A stretch of DNA of 8,181 bases from Candidatus Avacholeplasma faecigallinarum (GTDB lineage: Bacteria > Bacillota_I > Bacilli_A > Acholeplasmatales > Anaeroplasmataceae): the NCBI GenBank assembly GCA_018715825.1, contig DVKU01000017.1:1-8181 (forward strand), in the 5' to 3' direction. The notes under the pieces were generated by a model, which was given only the letters and a program-made list of their open reading frames with translations, did no database searches and had not been told where the DNA came from. This document shows positions 1 to 6,445 of the stretch, in pieces (positions within the stretch are counted from its first letter, which is position 1; every line of letters starts with the position of its first letter). The position numbers and the translations under genes were made by a program.

Positions 1-23
1 CACTTAATATGATACCTGATGTC

Positions 24-42
24 ACGCCGAATGGCGTTTTTT
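24..42 (+). terminator. possible small intrinsic terminator of an upstream gene
   Basis: ACGCC and GGCGT form a 5-bp stem with a 4-nt loop (GAAT), followed directly by a run of six T. This shape suits the terminator of a gene lying left of the window. The stem is short, and a second 5-bp hairpin (CCACC/GGTGG) follows at about 48-62. One forward frame is also open across this region (3-113), so a coding reading cannot be fully excluded. Confidence 0.35.
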
Positions 43-184
43 ATTTACCACCAACTGGGTGGCTAACTTCATTCTATAATCCACCGTTTAATAAAATCTG
101 CATATTTATGTAAATATAATAGTAAGTGGTGTCTTTAGATAAATTTTATAGCTATATAAATTCTAAGTAAGAGAAGGTAAAACA

Positions 185-2749
185 ATGAAATATAAGAAAT
201 TAATAGTAAGTTATCTTGTTATAGGTGGATTACCCATTCTTATAATGTTATTTGTATTTGCTAGTTTACGAATATATCCTTTTGGAACTAAGAGTATTTT
301 GTCTGGAGACCTTTTAGGTCAATATAACTCTATTATGAATTATATCGGGGGGGAGAGAAAACTCCCTAGACTAAGTGACTTACTTTATAGTAATAGTGTT
401 GGTTTGGGAATTAATTTTTATCCTGTAATAACGTATTATATTTCTTCACCCATAAATCTAATATTGATATTTTTTAATATTTCTAACATGCCACTATTCT
501 TTGAAATTAATATACTTTTAGATGTTTCTTTGATTAGTTTGTCGATGTTCTATTTTTTAAAGCAATCTGAACTTGTAAAATGTAAAAATAATATAATTGC
601 TCTATTCGGGGCGGTTGCCTTCTCCCTATCTTCTTATATTTTTTCATACCAATCATGTGTGATGTGGATTAATAGTATTATATTTCTACCTTTAGTCGTT
701 TTAGGGTTTGAAAGGATAATTTTAGGTAACGGTGGGGCTCTTTACTATATATCATTATTACTAGCAATAATTTCTAATTATTATATTGGAATAATAATAG
801 TCTTATTTTTATTTGTTTTAGGAATCTTTTGGCTAATTTTTACCAGGAAAGACAAGTTCCTTTTAAAAAGATGCAGCAAATTAATAAGTTTAACGTTACT
901 GGTTTTAACTAGCTCCACATTTATTCTACTTCCTAGTTATTTTGCTCAAAAAGAAGTAGAACAAAGTAAGTTTAGTTTAGACCTTTATAACATCTACCCT
1001 TTACATGATTTGCTCAAGAGTGTAATTATTAATTCTTATACCAACAATAGTCCTCTTATTTTTTGTGGGATAGTAACAATATTTTTAGTAATATTATTTA
1101 TTTTTAATGATAAGGTTGCTAAAAGAGAGAAATTGTTTTTTAGCGTGCTTGTCATTTTTTTATGTATGTCAACAGAAATATCTTATTTATATATGTCATG
1201 GCATATGTTTACTATGCCAAATGCTTTTCCACAAAGGGAATCATTTGTTATTTCTTTTGTCCTTGTTACTGTGGCTGTAAAAGAATTTAGTTTATTAAAT
1301 GAGAATTTATTATTTAAAGATAAAGTAATCGTTTTAATTAGTGGAATACTATGGGTGGGATTACTAATTATAGAATATTTGATTTATAATCTCTCAATAA
1401 AATTTCTACTTTTAAATACTTTAGTAATATTATTTTATATAATAATTTTCTTGTTTATTACGAAAAAGAAGAGTATCGCTATTATGTGCCTTATTAGTTT
1501 AGAATGCGTACTTTCAGGTTGGGCGCTAAACAAGGATACAAAATTTGCTAATTATTCTGATGTGCATACAGTTAATCTACTAGAGAATAAAGAAGTAGAA
1601 ACAATAAAAAATAGAGATAAGGGTTTTTATCGTATTGGAACTACAGCTCAGGTAAATTCCAATGATCCTATGACCTATCATTATAATGGCTTATCTGGGT
1701 ATTTATCCCAACAGCCAACTAAAATGATAGAATATTTAGCTTATTTAGGATATTTTCAAAAATATTCTTGGTATCGATGGACTCAATATAATAATGGTTC
1801 AACAAGAGCGATTGATAGCTTGTTGGGTGTGAAATATGTATTAGCCGGTAGTCAGAAGATAAATAAGCTGACTAAAGATGTTGATTCTTCCCCTACTTTA
1901 AATGATAATAAGTCTGTAAATAGATATAGCAAAATATTTAATAATAAAAATTTTACAGTATATAAGAATAAGAATGTATTTCCATTTATAATGGATAGTT
2001 CAAGACTTAGTAAATTTTATTGTTATAATCCACTAGAAAATCCATTTAATAATTATAATTATTTATTTAGTGTGTTTTCACAGAATAAACTATATAGTCA
2101 GGCGGATATGACGGATAATGAATATATTAGTCAAAATACTAGACTTGTTAGAGAAAAAGTAAAAGGAAATGGCTTAGTTTATATCTATATAGCAAGAGGA
2201 TTGAATGAATATCTAAATAGTATAAAAATAAGTGTTAATAATGGTAAGGTAATCACTTACGCTGGGGAAAATATAAATGGTGAAAACGGTATATTATGTA
2301 TTGGTAATTATAGAAAGGGAGAGAATATAAGTATAAGTTTTACTAGCCCTGATAAAATTAAAAATAAAATTTATTGTTATCAGGAGAATGAACAATTATT
2401 ATCCAATATATCAAAAAAACAATGGTCAAGCTTTCATAAACATATAGAAAATATAAATATAAAGAGTAATCAAATTAGTTTTGACACATATTATAAGAAG
2501 AATACTTATTTGACACTTCCAATTTTTAATCAAAAGGGATGGCAGGTTTATATTAATGGTAAGAGATCGAGCTTAACCAGCAATTTTGGCGCATTGTTAG
2601 CCTTTAAGATTCCTGAAGGGGAAAATAAAGTACGAGTTATTTATAAAGTTCCAATGTTGAAATTATCTTTGTGGATAAGTATTTTTTCTATTTTTATATC
2701 AGTTATATATTTATTGATTAGTAAGGAGTTAAGCAATAAACATTACTAA
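185..2749 (+). CDS. yfhO: YfhO-family polytopic membrane glycosyltransferase-like protein
   Basis: An 854-residue protein of the YfhO family (GT-C-like). Studied members in Bacillus, Listeria and Staphylococcus transfer a sugar from a lipid carrier to lipoteichoic acid or related polymers outside the membrane. An N-terminal membrane segment (about 6-28) is followed by the family motif with an acidic residue, SGDLLGQY (40-47, D42), then a dozen or so hydrophobic helices up to about 447. These include PNAFPQRESF (345-354), like the family's Pro-Asn-x-Phe-Pro-x-Arg motif. The extracytoplasmic part runs from about 450 to 825 and carries YRIG (482-485), GST followed by DSLLGVKYV (538-552) and KGWQVYINGK (784-793). 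A final membrane helix (827-845) ends the protein. AGAGAAGG (170-177) lies 7 nt before the ATG. The gene is much more AT-rich than the lic-like genes downstream, which suggests a different origin. The family call is firm; the sugar and the acceptor are unknown. Confidence 0.9.
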   Translation: MKYKKLIVSYLVIGGLPILIMLFVFASLRIYPFGTKSILSGDLLGQYNSIMNYIGGERKLPRLSDLLYSNSVGLGINFYPVITYYISSPINLILIFFNISNMPLFFEINILLDVSLISLSMFYFLKQSELVKCKNNIIALFGAVAFSLSSYIFSYQSCVMWINSIIFLPLVVLGFERIILGNGGALYYISLLLAIISNYYIGIIIVLFLFVLGIFWLIFTRKDKFLLKRCSKLISLTLLVLTSSTFILLPSYFAQKEVEQSKFSLDLYNIYPLHDLLKSVIINSYTNNSPLIFCGIVTIFLVILFIFNDKVAKREKLFFSVLVIFLCMSTEISYLYMSWHMFTMPNAFPQRESFVISFVLVTVAVKEFSLLNENLLFKDKVIVLISGILWVGLLIIEYLIYNLSIKFLLLNTLVILFYIIIFLFITKKKSIAIMCLISLECVLSGWALNKDTKFANYSDVHTVNLLENKEVETIKNRDKGFYRIGTTAQVNSNDPMTYHYNGLSGYLSQQPTKMIEYLAYLGYFQKYSWYRWTQYNNGSTRAIDSLLGVKYVLAGSQKINKLTKDVDSSPTLNDNKSVNRYSKIFNNKNFTVYKNKNVFPFIMDSSRLSKFYCYNPLENPFNNYNYLFSVFSQNKLYSQADMTDNEYISQNTRLVREKVKGNGLVYIYIARGLNEYLNSIKISVNNGKVITYAGENINGENGILCIGNYRKGENISISFTSPDKIKNKIYCYQENEQLLSNISKKQWSSFHKHIENINIKSNQISFDTYYKKNTYLTLPIFNQKGWQVYINGKRSSLTSNFGALLAFKIPEGENKVRVIYKVPMLKLSLWISIFSIFISVIYLLISKELSNKHY

Positions 2750-2793
2750 TAAATTGTTATATCGCTAAATGTGGTTGTAAATAAATTTTCTTG

Positions 2794-2827
2794 CAAAAGG
2801 TTATGAAATGGCCAAAAATTCCTTTTG
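2794..2827. repeat. 7-bp inverted repeat in the yfhO to glycosyltransferase gap
   Basis: CAAAAGG (2794-2800) and CCTTTTG (2821-2827) are perfect inverted copies separated by 20 nt, within the 113-bp gap between the two genes. No T-run follows, so it does not look like a terminator. It could be a regulatory or mRNA structure, or chance in AT-rich DNA. I see no convincing promoter pair in this gap. Confidence 0.25.
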
Positions 2828-2856
2828 AATTATAAAATTAGGGTAAAATTTATTAA

Positions 2857-2862
2857 AGGAGG
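2857..2862 (+). promoter_or_regulatory. Shine-Dalgarno sequence abutting the annotated start codon
   Basis: A perfect AGGAGG ends at the base before the ATG at 2863, leaving no spacer. The usual spacing is about 5-9 nt. An in-frame TAA at 2854-2856 rules out a start further upstream. In-frame downstream codons at normal spacing are ATA (2869, spacing 6) and ATT (2872, spacing 9). Initiation may therefore be inefficient at ATG or may use a rare AUA/AUU start. Confidence 0.6.
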
Positions 2863-3882
2863 ATGATTATAATTAATAAGTACGTTTTAGAGTGGCATGA
2901 TAGTGAAAAGAATACCGGTGGAATAAAAGCTAAACAGGATGTTATAACTTTTTTAAAAAAAGATGGCTTTATTCCTGTAAGGGTTCCATCATCTAAAATA
3001 GGAAAAATTTGGTCATCTTTATTATCAAGGTTTATACTTGCCAAATTAAAAAATGGGGTAATTGTTATTCAGTATCCTTCAGGAAAACCATTTTTAAGAA
3101 AATTGTGGCTGGAGGCAGCTTGTAAAAATAAGAAACTAAAAGTTATTTTATTAATTCATGATTTAGAGACTATCCGATTTTTTAATGATTCTAAACACTT
3201 GGAGAAAAGAAAAGAAGAATTCAATTTTCTATCTAAAGCCGATGGATTAATTGCCTTAAATACAAAAATGAAGAGCTTACTAGAAAATGAAGGAATAAAT
3301 AAGCCTATTACTGTTTTAGAGGCGTGGGACTATGAAAGCAAAAGTCGAATAGTAAAAAAAAGTAAATATAGTGGAACACTGTGTTATGCAGGCAATTTAC
3401 ATAAATCGCTGTTTTTGAGTAAGTTAAAATGTAAAACCACTGTTCAAGTATTTGGACCTAATCCTGAAACATCTTTCCAAAAACCTATTGAATATATGGG
3501 ACAATATTCGCCACAAGAATTACCTAATCATTTGAATGCCAATTTTGGGCTAGTATGGGATGGAGTATCTACAGAAACTTGTGAAGGGACGTATGGACAA
3601 TATTTGAGGTTTAATGATCCTCATAAATTTTCATTATATATAAGTTCTGGGATGCCGGTCATTGTTTGGGATAAGGCTGCAATTGCAGAATTTGTAAAAA
3701 GATACAACGTTGGATTAACTATTAGTAACTTAAATAATATTGATAAGTTGATAGAATCAGTATCATCGCAGCAATACGAAGCATTGCAGAAGAATGTCAC
3801 AAGAATTGCTAAGAAAATGCGGAAGGGCTATTATTTGATTACAGCAGTTAATAAGTTAATCATAAAAATGAATCAAATATAA
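2863..3882 (+). CDS. Gtf3-like / galactofuranosyltransferase-like sugar transferase
   Basis: A 339-residue soluble transferase resembling the Gtf3 glucosyltransferase family and proteins annotated as beta-1,6-galactofuranosyltransferase. These are GT-B-like enzymes that use a nucleotide sugar in the cytoplasm. Matching features in order are GGIKAKQD (19-26), IQYPSGKP (69-76), LIHDLETIR (97-105), AGNLHKSLFL (176-185), FGPNPE (197-202), YMGQY (211-215), FGLVWDG (228-234), C240 to Y247, NDPHK (251-255) with SLY, and GMPVIVWDKAAIAEF (263-277). No signal peptide or membrane segment is seen. Length is normal for the family and the C-terminus is intact. It follows yfhO on the same strand and ends inside the stem of a strong terminator, so the two may form one unit. 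Composition is AT-rich like yfhO. The likely role is adding a sugar to a lipid-linked or surface glycan; donor and acceptor cannot be read from the sequence. The ATG at 2863 has an unusually placed ribosome binding site, so the true N-terminus could be two or three residues shorter. Confidence 0.85.
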   Translation: MIIINKYVLEWHDSEKNTGGIKAKQDVITFLKKDGFIPVRVPSSKIGKIWSSLLSRFILAKLKNGVIVIQYPSGKPFLRKLWLEAACKNKKLKVILLIHDLETIRFFNDSKHLEKRKEEFNFLSKADGLIALNTKMKSLLENEGINKPITVLEAWDYESKSRIVKKSKYSGTLCYAGNLHKSLFLSKLKCKTTVQVFGPNPETSFQKPIEYMGQYSPQELPNHLNANFGLVWDGVSTETCEGTYGQYLRFNDPHKFSLYISSGMPVIVWDKAAIAEFVKRYNVGLTISNLNNIDKLIESVSSQQYEALQKNVTRIAKKMRKGYYLITAVNKLIIKMNQI

Positions 3883-3926
3883 AAATATAAGGGAGTTCTA
3901 TCTAAATAAAATTCCCTTATATTTTT
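3881..3926 (+). terminator. strong intrinsic terminator closing the yfhO-glycosyltransferase block
   Basis: AAAAATATAAGGGAGTT (3881-3897) pairs with AATTCCCTTATATTTTT (3910-3926) along 17 positions with a single G-T wobble and a 12-nt loop. The right arm ends in a T-rich run. The first stem bases overlap the stop codon of the preceding gene. The stem has A-rich and T-rich flanks on both sides and might work in both directions, but no gene converges on it here. Confidence 0.9.
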
Positions 3927-3951
3927 ACATTTTAAATTGGCCTTATAAAAT
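3924..3951 (+). promoter_or_regulatory. candidate promoter of the choline operon
   Basis: TTTACA (3924-3929) and TAAAAT (3946-3951) each differ from the sigma-70/SigA consensus at one base and are 16 nt apart. The pair lies directly after the terminator and about 45 bp before the first lic-like gene, where a new promoter is expected. The -35 box overlaps the terminator's T-run. Confidence 0.5.
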
Positions 3952-3978
3952 GTTAAAATTGTTCCTGTTCAATTTAAC
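3952..3978. promoter_or_regulatory. candidate operator: inverted repeat between promoter and ribosome binding site
   Basis: GTTAAAATTG (3952-3961) faces CAATTTAAC (3970-3978), complementary apart from one extra A in the left arm; the core is AAATTG-N8-CAATTT. It sits just after the -10 box and before the AAAGGA ribosome binding site (3982-3987), where a repressor could act. The first gene of the operon has an N-terminal winged-helix domain, so autoregulation is an obvious guess. AT-rich dyads also arise by chance. Confidence 0.35.
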
Positions 3979-3995
3979 AAAAAAGGACAAAATAT

Positions 3996-5726
3996 ATGAA
4001 CAAGCAACTACTAGATTTATTCAAACTAAAATTAAAAGATCCCCAAACAACCCAAAGAGAGCTAGCCCAACAATTAGGAATCTCTTTGGGAAGGGTTAAT
4101 CAGTTATTGGGTGAATTAAGGCAACAGGCCATTTTTAATAATGATTATTCTTTAACTGCTGCAGGAAAAGAATATCTTAATAGCCATCGTCCTCAACAAG
4201 CAGTAATTTTAGCTGCTGGTTTTGGAATGCGGATGGTCCCAATTAATACTGAGGAGCCAAAAGGACTGTTAGAGATTAATGGTGAACCGTTAATTGAGCG
4301 GTTAATTAAACAGCTTCAAGCTAAAGGAATTAGCCAGATCAAGATTGTCGTTGGCTTTATGAAGGAACATTATGAATACTTAATTGATCAATATGGAGTC
4401 GAATTAATCGTGAATCCTCAATATGGGGAATGGAACAATCTATATTCACTTTATATGGTCAGAGACTACTTAGAAGATAGCTATGTGGTTCCCTGTGACC
4501 TTTGGTTTAAGAATAATCCTTTTTCTGAACTCGAAGATCAAGCATGGTATCTCTTCAGTGACCAAACCGACCCAGGATCAAACTGGCAAGTAAGCAGTCG
4601 GGGAATGATTAAGCGCATTACCCAAGAAGGCAATCGAATGGTGGGGCTTGCGTACATAAATGAAGTATTAGGAAAACAGCTAAGAAAAGCTCTAGTTAAA
4701 CGGGTCGAAAAAAGAGAACGATTGGATCAATTCTGGGAATCTGCGTTGGATTTTAATCAGTTAGTACCAAACTTAATTAGTTCTCATGATTATGCAGAGA
4801 TTAACTCTTATGAAGAATTGCGTGATCTTGATGGCAATTCTGATCACCTCAAAAATGATGCAATTGATGTGATTGAACAAACATTGAACGTTCCTGGAGA
4901 ATCAATTAATCAAATTCACGTGTTGAAGAAGGGGATGACTAACCGTTCCTTTATCTTTTCTTGCCAGGGAAAACGGTACATTATGCGGATCCCAGGGGCA
5001 GGAACGAGCCAACTGATTAATCGGCAACAGGAATACGATGTTTATCAAAAAATTAAAGCGTTACCCTACGTGGAACAAACCTTATATTTGAATCCAAAGA
5101 ATGGCTATAAGCTAACTGAGTTTATTGAAAACTCCCGAAACTGTAATCCCAATAATTGGCATGATGTTCAGCTGTGTATACAGTTATTAAAGCAAATGCA
5201 TCAGGAACACTTAGAAGTGGAGCAGCAATTCGATTTAGCTGGTCAAATTAATAAGTATGAGCAATTGCGTAATGCGGCTTCTGCATATCGTGATTATGGA
5301 GAAGTAAAGCAACGAGTAGAAAAACTTTTGCAATATGTGGATAGCTTAGATAAAGAGTGGACGTTGTGTCATATTGATGCCAATGCCGATAACTTTATTT
5401 TTGATCAACATGGAAAGATTTTCTTGATTGATTGGGAATATGCGGGGATGCAGGATCCCCATGTTGATATTGCCATGTTTGCAATTTACTCGATGTACGA
5501 TCAGGCACAGATCGACCACTTAATTGATTTGTATTTTGGCTACCCGGTGAAGGATAAGATCCGCTATAAGATTTACGCCTATGTGGCGATCTGTGGATTA
5601 CTTTGGAGTAATTGGTGCGAATATAAGCAGTCATTAGGCTTAGATTTTGGTGAGTATTCCTTAGCGCAGTATCGGTACGCAAAAGAGTACAGTCAAAAGG
5701 TGCTTCAGTATTTAGAAAGGAAATAA
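3996..5726 (+). CDS. licCA: wHTH-LicC-LicA fusion: choline kinase with cytidylyltransferase-like domain
   Basis: A 576-residue three-domain protein. Residues 1-62 form a winged helix-turn-helix: RELAQQLGIS, recognition helix about 30-44, and the wing ending SLTAAGKEYL. Residues 68-280 are a nucleotidyltransferase of the LicC/RmlA type with LAAGFGMRM (72-80), PKGL (88-91) and D168. The second metal-ligand Asp expected near the domain end appears as N270 in EINS, and the YWD motif of LicC appears as FWES (246-249). Residues about 290-576 are a LicA/choline-kinase fold with GMTN (313-316), RIPG (331-334), the catalytic CHIDANADN (458-466, D461) and LIDW (477-480, D479). The likely reaction is ATP-dependent phosphorylation of choline, perhaps with CDP-choline formation in the same chain. 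LicC-LicA fusions are known in Treponema; the extra winged helix suggests DNA binding or regulation. The ATG has AAAGGA 8 nt upstream. The next gene starts 1 nt after its stop. Ethanolamine or another amino-alcohol as substrate cannot be ruled out. Confidence 0.88.
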   Translation: MNKQLLDLFKLKLKDPQTTQRELAQQLGISLGRVNQLLGELRQQAIFNNDYSLTAAGKEYLNSHRPQQAVILAAGFGMRMVPINTEEPKGLLEINGEPLIERLIKQLQAKGISQIKIVVGFMKEHYEYLIDQYGVELIVNPQYGEWNNLYSLYMVRDYLEDSYVVPCDLWFKNNPFSELEDQAWYLFSDQTDPGSNWQVSSRGMIKRITQEGNRMVGLAYINEVLGKQLRKALVKRVEKRERLDQFWESALDFNQLVPNLISSHDYAEINSYEELRDLDGNSDHLKNDAIDVIEQTLNVPGESINQIHVLKKGMTNRSFIFSCQGKRYIMRIPGAGTSQLINRQQEYDVYQKIKALPYVEQTLYLNPKNGYKLTEFIENSRNCNPNNWHDVQLCIQLLKQMHQEHLEVEQQFDLAGQINKYEQLRNAASAYRDYGEVKQRVEKLLQYVDSLDKEWTLCHIDANADNFIFDQHGKIFLIDWEYAGMQDPHVDIAMFAIYSMYDQAQIDHLIDLYFGYPVKDKIRYKIYAYVAICGLLWSNWCEYKQSLGLDFGEYSLAQYRYAKEYSQKVLQYLERK

Positions 5727-5727
5727 G

Positions 5728-6441
5728 ATGGCAGAAATAGAAAATGCAATTATTATGGCAGCCGGATTAGGCACGCGGATGCGACCATTGACTTATAAAA
5801 CACCAAAACCATTGATTAAGGTTGCGGGGAAGCCAATGATCGAGTCGGTGATTGAGGGTCTCCAGCAAAATGATATTCGCGATATTTCGATTATTGTCGG
5901 CTATTTGGCTGAGCAGTTTAACTACCTGGTAGAAAAATATCCGGGGGTAAAGTTAATCAATAATCCGTACTATAACCAATACAATAATATTTCTTCGCTA
6001 TACGTAGCTCGTAATGAGTTGAAGAATACGGTGATCTTAGATGGTGATCAACTGGTAATGAATTCGAAGCTCCTGAAGAAAGAATTTACTCATTCTGTAT
6101 ATGCTGGAGCAGAGATTGAGCAGTTTACTGATGAATGGATTATGCACTCCGATCAGGAAGGAAAAATTTTACAATGTGATCGTTCGGGAAACGATCATGG
6201 CTGGCGGCTATACAGCTTATCAAAATGGCGAGCTGGGGATAGCCAACGCTTGAAGAAACGGTTAGAAGAAGAATTTGAAGAAGCTCATCATTATGATATT
6301 TATTGGGATGATATTGCAATGTTTGACTACTTTGGTGAGTTCCCACTATATGTAATGCCAATCAAAGCTAATGATATTATTGAGATCGACAGTGTGGAAC
6401 AATTAAGGCAGGTTGATCAGCGGCTGGAAAAGAAGGGATAG
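5728..6441 (+). CDS. licC: LicC-like CTP:phosphocholine cytidylyltransferase
   Basis: A 237-residue single-domain nucleotidyltransferase, close in length to pneumococcal LicC (about 229). It would convert phosphocholine and CTP to CDP-choline and pyrophosphate in the cytoplasm. Visible motifs are the nucleotide-binding MAAGLGTRM (10-18), PKPL (26-29), IIVGYLAEQFNYL (55-67), NQYNN (83-87), the metal-binding DGD (105-107), TDEW (134-137), YWDDIAM (192-198) and IIEIDSVEQLR (217-227, D221). TDEW, YWDD and EIDS resemble the corresponding LicC motifs as I remember them, and the match is better than for the fused domain in the gene before. It begins 1 nt after the previous stop, with AGAAAGGA 6 nt before the ATG, so it is translationally linked. 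Its intact metal-ligand set suggests that it is the main cytidylyltransferase of the operon. The exact substrate (phosphocholine or a related phospho-alcohol) is inferred from the neighbours. Confidence 0.9.
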   Translation: MAEIENAIIMAAGLGTRMRPLTYKTPKPLIKVAGKPMIESVIEGLQQNDIRDISIIVGYLAEQFNYLVEKYPGVKLINNPYYNQYNNISSLYVARNELKNTVILDGDQLVMNSKLLKKEFTHSVYAGAEIEQFTDEWIMHSDQEGKILQCDRSGNDHGWRLYSLSKWRAGDSQRLKKRLEEEFEEAHHYDIYWDDIAMFDYFGEFPLYVMPIKANDIIEIDSVEQLRQVDQRLEKKG

Positions 6442-6445
6442 GATC

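Noticed and set aside
115..120. TATAAT as the -10 box of a yfhO promoter
   Set aside because: The hexamer is perfect, but no credible -35 lies 16-18 nt upstream, and the region is so AT-rich that chance matches are expected.
2791..2849. Promoter for the Gtf3-like gene (TTGCAA or TTGAAT with TATAAA/TAAAAT)
   Set aside because: No pair has acceptable spacing: TTGAAT to TAAAAT is 13 nt, and TTGCAA has no -10 box at 16-18 nt.
2853..3044. Reverse-strand open frame of 63 codons
   Set aside because: It lies opposite the well-supported Gtf3-like gene, has no recognisable motif, and no ribosome binding site was evident.
5395..5682. Reverse-strand open frame of 95 codons
   Set aside because: It is antisense to the kinase catalytic region, where strong motifs fix the forward frame; the translation is rich in Ser, Arg and Pro with no family resemblance.
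6140..6361. Reverse-strand open frame of 73 codons
   Set aside because: It is antisense to the conserved TDEW to YWDD part of LicC; no independent support.
6413..6445. Upstream ATG start for the BCCT transporter (11 extra residues)
   Set aside because: It lies inside the end of licC, would add a charged tail, and GTG at 6446 has a well-spaced ribosome binding site.
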